Assembly (NCBI GenBank): GCA_016296785.1
Contig: JAEDHX010000009.1
Location: 1 to 39,619, forward strand
Origin: Coprococcus sp.
GTDB taxonomy: Bacteria; Bacillota; Clostridia; Lachnospirales; Lachnospiraceae
Direction: 5' to 3'
DNA length: 39,619 nucleotides
Shown here: piece by piece, positions 1 through 8,516 of the stretch
Layout: each line of letters opens with the position of its first letter
Numbering within the stretch: position 1 is the stretch's first letter
The notes under the pieces: model-generated
The model's database searches: none
Seen by the model: only the letters and a program-made list of their open reading frames with translations
What the model was told of the DNA's origin: nothing
Program-made: the position numbers and the translations under genes

Positions 1-54
1 ATCTTCGGTTCTGTACAGCACCATTTCCATTTGTTTTGTAATATCTGTATTCAT
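1..54 (-). CDS. N-terminus of a RhuM-like protein (partial, runs off the left edge)
   Basis: Eighteen codons read leftwards from an ATG whose first base is 54, giving MNTDITKQMEMVLYRTED. An AGAGGG Shine-Dalgarno lies just upstream on the minus strand, with about 6 nt to the ATG, so this is a real start. The short stretch ending in YRTED resembles the opening of RhuM (virulence RhuM/Fic-associated) family proteins, which often begin with a few residues and then a YQTEDG-like motif. Eighteen residues are too few to be sure; it could be another protein. The gene is divergent from the VOC remnant to its right. Confidence 0.5.
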   Translation of the reverse strand, partial: MNTDITKQMEMVLYRTED

Positions 55-272
55 AAACAGCCCTCTTTCAATTTTAACAGTCTATTGAACAAGACTACCA
101 TATGAGTAATTCTACCACATATTCATACTTACTTCATCAATAATTTTCACGATTGATTTACTACACTTCTAAACAATCCTTCGCATCAATCCATACTGTA
201 AATTAGATGTAATTTTAAGCAATATCTGAATAATATTAGCAAAAAATAAGAAGAATTAATTCCCTTAAAATG
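55..272. other. AT-rich divergent intergenic region
   Basis: No coding sequence was recognised here. It is very AT-rich and must hold the promoter of the leftward gene at 1-54; no convincing sigma-A pair with normal spacing was found for that gene. The rightward promoter begins at 273. Confidence 0.6.
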
Positions 273-301
273 TTATTGTAATACTTATAAAAACATAATA
301 T
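273..301 (+). promoter_or_regulatory. Probable sigma-A promoter of the VOC remnant / xylanase transcript
   Basis: TTATTG at 273-278 and TAATAT at 296-301 are separated by exactly 17 nt. The likely start codon at 328 lies about 27 nt downstream. It is the best pair between the left edge and the first rightward gene. Confidence 0.45.
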
Positions 302-327
302 ATATGAATTGCATGGAGGAGGACTAC

Positions 328-516
328 ATGAGGATTGAGTATATTGCAATGTATGTAAATGATTTAGAAGCTGCGAAGGCTTTCTTTGTCAAATACTTTG
401 ATGCAGAATCAAATCATGGATATGAGGTCATAAGCGGACCTGGAACAACCGGTGATGTCTATTATGAGAGCTGTATAGTTGGTTTAGAGAATAATCAGAT
501 AGAGATTACAATATAA
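328..516 (+). pseudogene. VOC (glyoxalase/bleomycin-resistance fold) remnant with internal deletion
   Basis: The 62 codons begin like a VOC-family protein (RIEYIAMYVNDLEAAKAFF, then YFDAESN) and end like the C-terminal strand of the same family (GYEVISGPGTTGD, then ESCIVGLENNQIEITI). Full-length members are about 125 residues, so roughly 55-60 central residues are missing. The join is in frame at HGYEV. The family needs two beta-alpha-beta-beta-beta units to make its metal site, so this product is very unlikely to be an enzyme. The start is taken as ATG 328 because GGAGGAGG lies at 315-322; an ATG at 304 is in frame but has no such site. It precedes the xylanase by 23 nt and probably shares its transcript. 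Confidence 0.7.
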
Positions 517-539
517 GATATTTATGGGGGAATTATGAA

Positions 540-1727
540 ATGAAAAAGTATTTTTTTGTGTTAATGGTATTTGTTCTAGTTATGTCTTTGGGAGGCTGCA
601 AGCAAGATGACAAGCAGGGTTCCGATATGACAACTGAGGTAACGACAGAAACGTCCACAGAGGAGGCATCCTCCGAGGAGGAGAAGCTGGTTGAAGTATA
701 CTTAAAGGATGTATACGGATCACACAATATAAAGGTTGGAACATGTCTTTCGCCACAGATGGTAGATGATCCTGAGCTTTCTAAGTTAATCACAGAACAG
801 TTTAATAGTGTTACCATGGAGAATGCCATGAAACCGGATTATATATTTAATAAAGAAAAAAGCATCGAAGCCGGTGATTTAGTTGTTGAGTTTAATTCTG
901 ATGCCATAAAAATGCTCGATTTCGCAAAGGCGAATAATTTGGCAGTTCGTGGGCATACTCTTGTATGGTATAGCCAGACTCCTGACTGGATTTTCTACGA
1001 GGATTTTGACACAAGTAAGGACTTTGTATCACGTGATGTGATGCTTGCCCGCATGGAGAGCTTTATCAGACAGGTATTTGAGAAGCTTGATGAGATGGGT
1101 TATTTGGATTTGTTCTATGCTTATGATGTTGTAAATGAGGCATGGATGGAAGATGGCTCCATGCGTTCAAATAACTGGTCAACAATAATTGGTGAGGATT
1201 ATTTGTGGTATTCTTTTTATTTTGCAAATAAATATGCACCAGAAAGCGTTGATTTGTATTATAATGATTATAACGAGCAGTTTAAGGCTGGGGCTCTTGT
1301 CAGATTTGTGGAAACACTTGTTGATGAGGATGGTAATTATCTGATTGACGGTATTGGACTTCAGGCACATTTGTACACCTTCGATAATGTATTTAGTTAT
1401 TTTAAGGCAGTTGATAAGCTTGCCGGTACGGGTCTTAAGATAGAGGTTACTGAGCTTGATGTTTCACTTGGTTCATGGCAGAATACACTTGATGCTACAG
1501 ATGAGAATCTCAAGGCACAGGGTAAATTCTACTATGATCTTATTAAGGGCTTTATTGACAGAGTTGATGCCGGAACAATTAATATGGATGCAATCACATT
1601 TTGGGGTTTTGAGGATAGCTTGTCCTGGAGAAGTGAGGCAAGTCCTCTTTTGTTTGATAAAGATAGCAATCCTAAATATGCATATTATGGAGCTGCCCAG
1701 GTTAAGGAACTTTCAGGATATGAATAA
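540..1727 (+). CDS. Secreted GH10 endo-1,4-beta-xylanase lipoprotein
   Basis: This 395-residue protein hydrolyses internal beta-1,4 links of xylan by the GH10 retaining mechanism. Residues 1-19 form a lipoprotein signal ending in lipobox LGGC with Cys20 as the lipidated residue. A Ser/Thr/Glu-rich linker (about 28-50) follows and then one GH10 barrel. Family motifs are visible: TMENAMKPD near 92-100, RGHTLVW near 137-143, the acid/base Glu200 in DVVNEAW and the nucleophile Glu305 in EVTELDVS. No carbohydrate-binding module is seen, so the enzyme probably works tethered to the outer membrane face on xylan fragments. A GGGGG ribosome site lies at 526-530; an ATG at 536 stops after two codons. 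It is 15 nt upstream of a CoA-transferase gene. Confidence 0.95.
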   Translation: MKKYFFVLMVFVLVMSLGGCKQDDKQGSDMTTEVTTETSTEEASSEEEKLVEVYLKDVYGSHNIKVGTCLSPQMVDDPELSKLITEQFNSVTMENAMKPDYIFNKEKSIEAGDLVVEFNSDAIKMLDFAKANNLAVRGHTLVWYSQTPDWIFYEDFDTSKDFVSRDVMLARMESFIRQVFEKLDEMGYLDLFYAYDVVNEAWMEDGSMRSNNWSTIIGEDYLWYSFYFANKYAPESVDLYYNDYNEQFKAGALVRFVETLVDEDGNYLIDGIGLQAHLYTFDNVFSYFKAVDKLAGTGLKIEVTELDVSLGSWQNTLDATDENLKAQGKFYYDLIKGFIDRVDAGTINMDAITFWGFEDSLSWRSEASPLLFDKDSNPKYAYYGAAQVKELSGYE

Positions 1728-1742
1728 ACTAGGAGGGGTATC

Positions 1743-3086
1743 ATGACTTATGATTATTTTATAGGTGAATATATGCGAAAGCTTTGTACACCGGAGGAAG
1801 CTGTTTCAGTAGTAAAGAGTGGGGACTGGGTAGATTATACATGCTCTCTTGGCAAGCCGGAGATACTTGATAAGGCGCTTGCGAAAAGACGTGATGAATT
1901 ATTTGACGTTAAGATACGTGGTAATCTGATATCAGGACCAATATGTGTTGCTGAGTGTGATGAGACGCAGGAGCATTTTACTTATCACAGCTGGCACTGT
2001 TCAGCATATGAGCGTTCATTATGTGACAGAGGTCTTTGCTATTATATTCCTATGGTATTTCATAATAATGCAGCATATTACGAGTATTTCCTTAAAGTAA
2101 ATGTTGTAATGCTTAGTGTATCACCTATGGATAAGCATGGGTATTTCAATTATTCCGTTAATACAGGTGTTGCGGCACCGATTGTCAGAGCCGCTGATAT
2201 TGTAATTGTTGAGGTAAATGAAGACCTGCCACGTGTAAGGGGCGGCTATGATGAATGTATTCATATATCAGATATAGATTATATTGTTGAAGGACCGCAT
2301 TCACCATACCCTGAAGTCCCTGCACAAAAGCCTACTGAGATTGACAAGAAGATATCAGAGCTTATCATTCCATATATTGTTGATGGTGCTACCTTGCAGA
2401 TTGGTATCGGAAGTATGCCAAATGCTCTTGGTGAGATAATTGCTGAATCAGATTTGAAGAATCTTGGTATGCACACAGAGCTTTGCAGTGATGCTTACCT
2501 TAAGATGTACGAGGCAGGTAAGCTGACAAACAGATGTAAGATGGTTGACAGAGGTAAGGGTGTATTTGGCTGTGCAGTTGGCTCAAAGGCTCTATACGAG
2601 TGGATTGATGATAATCCGGGGCTTGCGGCATATCCGCTTGAATATGTTAATCGTCCGTCTGTTATTGGTGAGATTGACAATATGGTCTCAATTAACAGCT
2701 GTGTTGCTGTTGACTTATATGGTCAGGTAGCAGCGGAGAGCTCAGGTGTAAGACAGATATCAGGAACAGGCGGACAGCTTGATTTCCTTGTTGGAGCTTC
2801 AGCCTCAAAGGGAGGTAAAGCATTTATCTGCATGAGCTCCACATATAAGGATAGCAAGGGCATAATTCATTCAAGGGTGAAGCCACAGTTTAATGGTGAG
2901 ATTGTAACTTCACCACGAAGCCAGGTGTATTTCCTTGCAACCGAATATGGCGTTGTGAATATGGAGGGCTGCTCAACCTGGCAGAGGGCTGAGGCACTTG
3001 TATCGATTGCACACCCTGATTTTCGTGATGAGCTTATCAAAGAGGCTGAAGAGCGTAAGATATGGAGAAGGTCAAATAAGAGATAG
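1743..3086 (+). CDS. Acetyl-CoA hydrolase/transferase family CoA-transferase, butyryl-CoA:acetate type
   Basis: The 447-residue protein is a family I CoA-transferase of the butyryl-CoA:acetate / 4-hydroxybutyrate group, moving CoA between acyl-CoA and acetate in the cytoplasm. The catalytic glutamate is probably Glu246 in the MHTELCSDA segment. A glycine-rich CoA-binding segment (SGTGGQLDF) follows. The ending, WQRAEALVSIAHPDFRDEL and then WRRSNKR, is very close to butyrate-producer But proteins as I recall them. The N-terminal third (SLGKPEILDKALAKRRDEL onward) diverges from But, so the preferred acyl group is uncertain and it may be a paralogue. The start has a strong AGGAGGGG at 1731-1738. 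Placement after a xylanase links xylan breakdown with the last step of butyrate formation. Confidence 0.85.
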   Translation: MTYDYFIGEYMRKLCTPEEAVSVVKSGDWVDYTCSLGKPEILDKALAKRRDELFDVKIRGNLISGPICVAECDETQEHFTYHSWHCSAYERSLCDRGLCYYIPMVFHNNAAYYEYFLKVNVVMLSVSPMDKHGYFNYSVNTGVAAPIVRAADIVIVEVNEDLPRVRGGYDECIHISDIDYIVEGPHSPYPEVPAQKPTEIDKKISELIIPYIVDGATLQIGIGSMPNALGEIIAESDLKNLGMHTELCSDAYLKMYEAGKLTNRCKMVDRGKGVFGCAVGSKALYEWIDDNPGLAAYPLEYVNRPSVIGEIDNMVSINSCVAVDLYGQVAAESSGVRQISGTGGQLDFLVGASASKGGKAFICMSSTYKDSKGIIHSRVKPQFNGEIVTSPRSQVYFLATEYGVVNMEGCSTWQRAEALVSIAHPDFRDELIKEAEERKIWRRSNKR

Positions 3087-3127
3087 CAAATACCTAAAGG
3101 TCTGTTAGTTATATTTCATTGAATAGG

Positions 3128-3162
3128 AGCTGTCGTGCTAATTAGTAGTGCGGCAGCTTTTT
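3128..3162 (+). terminator. Rho-independent terminator after the CoA-transferase
   Basis: AGCTGTCGTGC pairs with GTGCGGCAGCT over 11 positions with three G-T pairs, with a loop of about 8 nt, and is followed by TTTTT at 3158-3162. It lies about 40 nt past the stop codon at 3086 and closes the VOC remnant / xylanase / CoA-transferase transcript. Confidence 0.8.
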
Positions 3163-3298
3163 GAATACAATAAAACTTTACAAAAGAAACATAATATATT
3201 TACAAAACTTAGATAGTATCCGGTTGAATTTATAGTGTAAGATATACTAGTTCATAAAAAATAGTAAATATTTATAAGATTAAAGAAGGCGATATAAA

Positions 3299-3955
3299 TT
3301 GAAGTATAAAGATATATTGAGAAATGAAGAAGTAAAAGCATTTTTGAAAAAAGGAAATGAGAATCTTGGAATTATGGGGTATACGGACCATTCAGAAAAG
3401 CATTGTGCAATTGTTGCTAAACGCGCAGGTATGATTCTTTCAAAATTTGGATACTCAAAACATGAAATAGAGCTTGCAGAGATAGCGGGAGCATTACATG
3501 ATATTGGAAATGTTGTGAACAGGAATCATCATGGTGAATATGGAGCAATTCTTGCATATTCCATATTGGAAAAAATGGGTATTGCCATGGAAGACAGAGT
3601 GATTATTTTATCAGCTATTGGAAATCATGATGAATCTACAGGAGTAGCTGTTGATGCTGTTTCCGCTGCAGTTATTTTGGCAGATAAAACTGATGTCAGA
3701 AGGAATAGGGTAATAAACAAAGACCGGGCCCATTTTGATATACATGATCGCGTTAATTATTCAGTTACTAATTCAGCAGTAAAAGTGAATGTACAGAAAA
3801 AGCTTATTTCATTAAATCTGCAAATTGATGAAGAAATATGTACAATGTATGAGTACTTTGAAATATTTCTAGGAAGAATGATGATGTGTAGAAAAGCTGC
3901 AGAACTGTTGGGTGCAAGGTTTAAGCTTACAGTTAATGGCAGTAAAGTATTATGA
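3299..3955 (+). CDS. HD-domain phosphohydrolase
   Basis: This 218-residue cytoplasmic protein belongs to the HD superfamily of metal-dependent phosphohydrolases. The ligand pattern is visible in order: His31/His35 in DHSEKHC, His67-Asp68 in ALHDIGN, His77-His78 in RNHHGE, His110-Asp111 in GNHDES and Asp129 in ILADKTD. The extra histidines between HD and the last Asp resemble HD proteins with a two-metal site. The substrate cannot be told; no GGDEF, PAS or RelA region is attached. The start is TTG 3299 with GAAGGCG upstream. It stands alone between a terminator and the next promoter. Confidence 0.8.
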   Translation: MKYKDILRNEEVKAFLKKGNENLGIMGYTDHSEKHCAIVAKRAGMILSKFGYSKHEIELAEIAGALHDIGNVVNRNHHGEYGAILAYSILEKMGIAMEDRVIILSAIGNHDESTGVAVDAVSAAVILADKTDVRRNRVINKDRAHFDIHDRVNYSVTNSAVKVNVQKKLISLNLQIDEEICTMYEYFEIFLGRMMMCRKAAELLGARFKLTVNGSKVL

Positions 3956-4028
3956 TTATATTTACAATGATTTAGCAATTAATTTACTCTAAAGGGATAG
4001 AGGGCTTTACATTGTCTTGTTATGCTAA

Positions 4029-4057
4029 TTGAAAGTTTCTTAGACTAATCATAATCA
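4029..4057 (+). promoter_or_regulatory. Possible promoter of the large exported protein
   Basis: TTGAAA at 4029-4034 and TAATCA at 4052-4057 are 17 nt apart, with the start codon 19 nt further on. The -10 box is imperfect, so the call is tentative. Confidence 0.35.
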
Positions 4058-4075
4058 AGATGTAGGAGGAATATT

Positions 4076-6976
4076 ATGAAATCTTTTAAAAAGAAGATTG
4101 CCGTATTATTAACGGCACTATTAGCGACAGGAAGCCTGCCTTTAGGTGGTTTAGGAATTGTAAATGCAGCAGGAACTGATAATCAGGAAGCAGTGGACCA
4201 TCTGATTATTAATCAGGTATATGGTGGTGGCGGAAAAAGTGATACGCCTATTACAAATAGCTTTATTGAGCTTTATAATCCGACTGATGAAAATGTTTCT
4301 TTATCGGGTTATAGTATTGTTTCCGGAAGTGATCAGCTTTTATTAACAACAGGGGAAACAATTGAAAGCGGTAAATCCTATTTAATTGTATGTAACAGTG
4401 AAATTACCACAGATGATTATATTACATATGATCTTCCGGAGGCAGACCAAACATGGGAATATACAATTAGCAACAAAAGCTATTCTATTTCATTAATGAA
4501 TGGTGAAAATGAAGTAGACAAAGCAGTTGCAGATCAAAATGTGGATGCTTTAAAAATATCAAAGCAAAAATCTTTACGAAGAATAGACCATGCAGATACA
4601 GATACTAATAGTGACTGGGAGATTGTTGTTTGGCAAAAGGGTTCTGTTACAGTAAATGAAGAGTATGTTAACCAGTATGCTCCTTATAATAGTAAAGGTA
4701 ATAATGGAAATGTGCATACTGTATCACAGCCAACAGTTCCGGCAGAACCAACAGAGCCTGATAATCCGGTCTATACTCCTGTAGTTGCGGGTGATACAAA
4801 GGTTACAGGCTTTAATAATGGTAAGAGCACTTTGGATATGGAGCAAATTGCAAGATATAATCAGGGTGCAATATGTGCAGATGGTGGAAGCCTTGAAATT
4901 GTGGAATATAACAGTATGAACGGATATGCTTATGCAGTAAGTGGTTTGAAGGGAAAAATTGCTACAGTCAGAATTTCAAATATTGCTAATGCTGACAAGA
5001 TTATAAACCTTTCAGGAACTGAATATGATGTTAAAGAATTGGTTGCCGGCAAGGCAGGATTTGTTTATGGCGATATTACAAGTGTTTCTATTTCGCCAAA
5101 TGGAAAAAAACTGGCAGCAGCAGTACAGCATGCTGATTATGATAAGGCAGGTATAGTGGCAATCTTTGACTGTAACACGGATGGAAGTCTTACAAATCCT
5201 TCTTATGTGGAAGTTGGTGTACAGCCTGACATGGTGTTGTTTGCAAATGATAACACTATTTTAACCGCTGATGAAGGTGAACCTAGAAATGGTTATGATG
5301 CAGGTTGTATAGATCCAAAGGGAAGTGTTTCTATTGTTGATGTTTCTGGAATGATATCATACCAGGCAGGCTTTGAAGAATTTACAAAAGAAGAGCTTGT
5401 AAATAAGCATATTATCTTAGGTATTGCAAATGGAGAGGTAATTAGTCCGGAATATGATTTGGAGCCTGAATATATTGTTACTTCTGCTGATGGAAAGACA
5501 GCTTATGTATCATTACAGGAAGCTAATGCGATTGCAGTGCTTGATTTGAGTCAGAAGAAATTCACAGGAATCTATTCTGTAGGATATGAGGATTATAGCA
5601 AGGTTGCAGTTGATATTGTTGAGGATGGCAAGTACGAAGCTAAAACATATGATAATTTGGTTGGAGCCAGAATGCCGGATGGTATAGCAATATATGAAAA
5701 TGACGGTAATACATACCTAATAACTGCAAATGAAGGTGATGCCAGAGAATGGGGCAGTTATATAAATGAATTAAAGACTAAAGAATTTACAGGAAAGAAT
5801 ATACGAGTATTAAATCCAAATCTTTGTGAGGGACTTCCATCAGGAAAGAGTGTAATGTATGGTGGAAGAGGATTTTCAGTTTTTGAAGTTGCTTCAAATG
5901 GACTTATTGAAGTGTATGACAGTGGCAATGATTTTGAAAGAATAACAAGTGATTCAATACCTGAGTATTTCAATTGTTCTAATGATGATATTGATGTAGA
6001 CAGCAGAAGTCCGAAAAAGGGGCCTGAACCTGAAAATGTAATTATAGGTAAAGTAAAAGACAAGACATATGCATTTGTAGCAGTTGAAAGAATAGGAGGT
6101 ATCATGGTATATGATATTACTAATCCTGTAAAGACTACATATGTAAATTATATTAACAGCCGTGAATTTGGTGATGTTATCATGGGCGATGTATCACCTG
6201 AGGGATTATGCTTTGTGGATAATGGAACAGCAAAGAATCCAATGATAATTGCAGCGTGTGAAGTAAGTGGTACATTAGCAGTATACGAGTTGAAGGCAAA
6301 AGGACAATATGCAGAAGAAGAAAAAGATCCAAGTAAAGTAGATGAGGATAAGCCGGGTAATAGTACAATAGAAAAACCGGAAGTAACTGTTAAAGTTGGA
6401 AGTATAGTTGAAGATACAAAAACAAAAGCAGCGTATAAGGTAACTTCGACAAATGCTAAGAATAAGACTGTACAGTATCTTAAAACAACTAATAGAAGAA
6501 CAAAGAAAATCACGATTCCAACCAAAGTAACAATCGACGGTGTTACTTATAAAGTAACAGCTGTGGCACAACAGGCTTTTCTAAATAACAGAAGTGTTAC
6601 ACAGATAATAGTAGGAAAGAATATAACAACTATTGGAAGCAAAGCATTTAAGGGCTGTAAGAAGCTTACAAGAATTAAAATGTATTCAAGTGTAACAAGA
6701 ATAGGAAGCAATGCTTTTGAAGGCTGTACTTCACTTAAATCAATAACAATTCCTTCAAATGTAAGAAAGCTTGGTTCTAATATATTTAAGAATTGCAAAA
6801 AGCTTAGAACAATTAATATTAGAAGCATCTATCTTACAAAAAGAAATACTGGTAAATATGCATTTAAGGGAGTTTCGTCAAGGGCTATCGTGAAAGTTCC
6901 AAGAAAAAAGCTTTCTTCATATAAGAAATTGTTTAAAGGTAAAGGATTAAACAGAAACGTAGTAGTATATAACTAG
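4076..6976 (+). CDS. Large exported protein: lamin-tail, choice-of-anchor I and BspA-type repeats
   Basis: This 966-residue protein has a signal peptide (about 1-32, ending near VNAAG). A lamin-tail domain follows (about 41-165; IINQVYGGGG, SFIELYNPTDENVSLSGYSIV), then a Pro/Glu linker (about 215-240). Next is a choice-of-anchor I beta-propeller-like domain (about 240-740) with TADEGEPRNGYD, MPDGIAIYEND, TANEGDAREWG and DVDSRSPKKGPEPE. After an acidic linker, about 800-966 carries BspA-type LRR_5 repeats (GSKAFKGCKKLTRIK, GSNAFEGCTSLKSITIP). Choice-of-anchor I proteins are often called alkaline-phosphatase-like, but function is not settled. No LPXTG or dockerin is visible; the Lys-rich C-terminal end may bind the wall. 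GTAGGAGGA precedes the ATG. The most likely role is surface binding. Confidence 0.85.
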   Translation: MKSFKKKIAVLLTALLATGSLPLGGLGIVNAAGTDNQEAVDHLIINQVYGGGGKSDTPITNSFIELYNPTDENVSLSGYSIVSGSDQLLLTTGETIESGKSYLIVCNSEITTDDYITYDLPEADQTWEYTISNKSYSISLMNGENEVDKAVADQNVDALKISKQKSLRRIDHADTDTNSDWEIVVWQKGSVTVNEEYVNQYAPYNSKGNNGNVHTVSQPTVPAEPTEPDNPVYTPVVAGDTKVTGFNNGKSTLDMEQIARYNQGAICADGGSLEIVEYNSMNGYAYAVSGLKGKIATVRISNIANADKIINLSGTEYDVKELVAGKAGFVYGDITSVSISPNGKKLAAAVQHADYDKAGIVAIFDCNTDGSLTNPSYVEVGVQPDMVLFANDNTILTADEGEPRNGYDAGCIDPKGSVSIVDVSGMISYQAGFEEFTKEELVNKHIILGIANGEVISPEYDLEPEYIVTSADGKTAYVSLQEANAIAVLDLSQKKFTGIYSVGYEDYSKVAVDIVEDGKYEAKTYDNLVGARMPDGIAIYENDGNTYLITANEGDAREWGSYINELKTKEFTGKNIRVLNPNLCEGLPSGKSVMYGGRGFSVFEVASNGLIEVYDSGNDFERITSDSIPEYFNCSNDDIDVDSRSPKKGPEPENVIIGKVKDKTYAFVAVERIGGIMVYDITNPVKTTYVNYINSREFGDVIMGDVSPEGLCFVDNGTAKNPMIIAACEVSGTLAVYELKAKGQYAEEEKDPSKVDEDKPGNSTIEKPEVTVKVGSIVEDTKTKAAYKVTSTNAKNKTVQYLKTTNRRTKKITIPTKVTIDGVTYKVTAVAQQAFLNNRSVTQIIVGKNITTIGSKAFKGCKKLTRIKMYSSVTRIGSNAFEGCTSLKSITIPSNVRKLGSNIFKNCKKLRTINIRSIYLTKRNTGKYAFKGVSSRAIVKVPRKKLSSYKKLFKGKGLNRNVVVYN

Positions 6977-6988
6977 TTTTAACATTGG

Positions 6989-7035
6989 GGAGTCATGTCA
7001 TCATTTTATCGAATATGATGACATGGCTCCTTTTT
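6989..7035 (+). terminator. Strong hairpin terminator between convergent genes
   Basis: GGAGTCATGTCATCAT (6989-7004) pairs with ATGATGACATGGCTCC (7015-7030) over 16 positions with one G-T pair, followed by TTTTT. The T run is on the plus strand, so it serves the gene ending at 6976. The stem also lies just past the stop of the minus-strand gene at 7040, where the following bases are not T-rich. Confidence 0.9.
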
Positions 7036-7039
7036 AATT

Positions 7040-8446
7040 CTATTTTTTTGTTGTTATTGTTTTTGTTTTACTCCATGATGAGTAATATCTTTTGCCATTA
7101 ACTGTTTTATAAGTACGTATCTGAACGTAGTATTTCTTTCCGGGTATAAGCTTCTTTATTGTTTTTGTTGTTGCCTTATAGTTTGTAATCCGTACTGTAG
7201 TCGCTTTTTTTGAGGACTTGCCGGATTTGTATCTTATTTCATATCCACTAACCTGCCTTGTTCTTTTTGCCCAGGTTATCTTTATGCCATTTGATATTGC
7301 ACGAAGCTTAGTTATTGATGTTCCCTTTGGCTTAACCATAAATGATACTGTTTTTTTACCTTGGTAATTATTCTTGAAAATAATAGTATATGTATGTTTG
7401 CCAACGTTTTTACAGTTGCCGGATTTGGTAATTGTATAATTGTCATTAGAAATAATATTACCCTTTGTATCCTTTATGGTAACCTTTGGATTTTTTGTTT
7501 TTCCATTATATATAAATTCATTGTTTGACAGGGATGCAGTTTTGGGGCTGTATATTATTTCTTCCTTTGAAATCATGGCACAGTCTGAGCATTTTGTTAT
7601 GCGTTTTCCATTTGCAGAAGGTGTGGCTTTGGTTATTAATGTAGCATCAAAGCTGTGTTCATGGTTAATACAATAGCCGCTTGTTATGGAACCTTTTGTT
7701 GCAGGATATTCATAGGAATCAAATACTATATTATTTCCGTCAAAGGTAATGTCTACGGAAATCAGATTATATAGTGCAAAGAGCATGCCATCTTCTACAA
7801 CATAGTCAACTCCATAGGTTTTATCTGCATATTCTTCAGCAAGCGCGGGTGTCCATAAGCGTATGCTGTCGCTATCGGATTTTCCGATAAGCACCTGATA
7901 CCTGTCAGTTGTGTTTTCATATAGTTTATAACCGGTTACTACAAAACATGGACCACCACCATATCCGCCGGGATCAGATACCAGTGTATAGGATTTTGTT
8001 TCAAAGTCATAAGAGCATGAAGAAATACCACAGTAGTTATAAGGGGCATATGTAATTTGATGAAGCATTTCAGTAGAATTGCTATCGAGCCTAAAATGCT
8101 TGGAAATAAGGGCTTCAAATTTCTTTTCAGGGATGCTATAGGTATAAAAACAATAATCCTCAGGACCCTCTGTAGAAACTAAAGTTCCTAATGATGATAT
8201 GGTTTTAATACCTTCATATCTACATGTTATACCAATCATTTCTCTAGGTGAAAAGCTGCCTCCGGATTCGTCACTGATCTGATATCCGATATCAGCAACT
8301 TTACTGTTAAACAATTCAAAATAGTCATATGCTGTGCTATCTGCAGCACTTACGGCAGATAATGAAGGTGAAACAGCAGTAGAAATACCAAGCATTAATG
8401 CACATATTGATATATAAATAATTTGTTTTTTGATAATAGTTTCCAT
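7040..8446 (-). CDS. Secreted protein with Ig-like and fibronectin type III C-terminal module
   Basis: The 468-residue product begins with a signal peptide (about 1-35, ending VSAADS). Residues 36-255 form a region I do not recognise, with a Gly-rich GGYGGGPC turn near 160-167. Residues 263-300 hold a short HS...CxxC segment with Cys286 and Cys289. Residues 300-375 form a bacterial Ig-like domain (FIYNGKTKNPKVTIKD, NVGKHTYTI). Residues 376-468 form an Fn3 domain ending in a Lys/Thr-rich tail. The last ~200 residues align closely with the end of the LRR protein at 19678-21774. It is probably a surface adhesin or binding protein; the tail may hold it to the wall. GGAAGAAGGG precedes the ATG. 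Confidence 0.8.
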   Translation of the reverse strand: METIIKKQIIYISICALMLGISTAVSPSLSAVSAADSTAYDYFELFNSKVADIGYQISDESGGSFSPREMIGITCRYEGIKTISSLGTLVSTEGPEDYCFYTYSIPEKKFEALISKHFRLDSNSTEMLHQITYAPYNYCGISSCSYDFETKSYTLVSDPGGYGGGPCFVVTGYKLYENTTDRYQVLIGKSDSDSIRLWTPALAEEYADKTYGVDYVVEDGMLFALYNLISVDITFDGNNIVFDSYEYPATKGSITSGYCINHEHSFDATLITKATPSANGKRITKCSDCAMISKEEIIYSPKTASLSNNEFIYNGKTKNPKVTIKDTKGNIISNDNYTITKSGNCKNVGKHTYTIIFKNNYQGKKTVSFMVKPKGTSITKLRAISNGIKITWAKRTRQVSGYEIRYKSGKSSKKATTVRITNYKATTKTIKKLIPGKKYYVQIRTYKTVNGKRYYSSWSKTKTITTKK

Positions 8447-8476
8447 ATAACCCTTCTTCCTGTTATTTTTATTAAA

Positions 8477-8505
8477 ATTTTATAGTAGCATCTGTTAATT
8501 GTCAA
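8477..8505 (-). promoter_or_regulatory. Consensus promoter of the minus-strand Fn3 protein
   Basis: Read on the minus strand, a perfect TTGACA (8505-8500) and TAAAAT (8482-8477) are 17 nt apart, about 30 nt before the ATG at 8446. Confidence 0.7.
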
Positions 8506-8516
8506 TGTGGGTTAGT

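Noticed and set aside
533..829. Minus-strand reading frame opposite the xylanase start
   Set aside because: It is the shadow of the Ser/Thr/Glu-rich linker of the xylanase and has no ribosome site.
6148..6828. Several overlapping minus-strand frames opposite the BspA repeats
   Set aside because: They are hydrophobic shadows of Lys/Thr-rich repeats on the plus strand.
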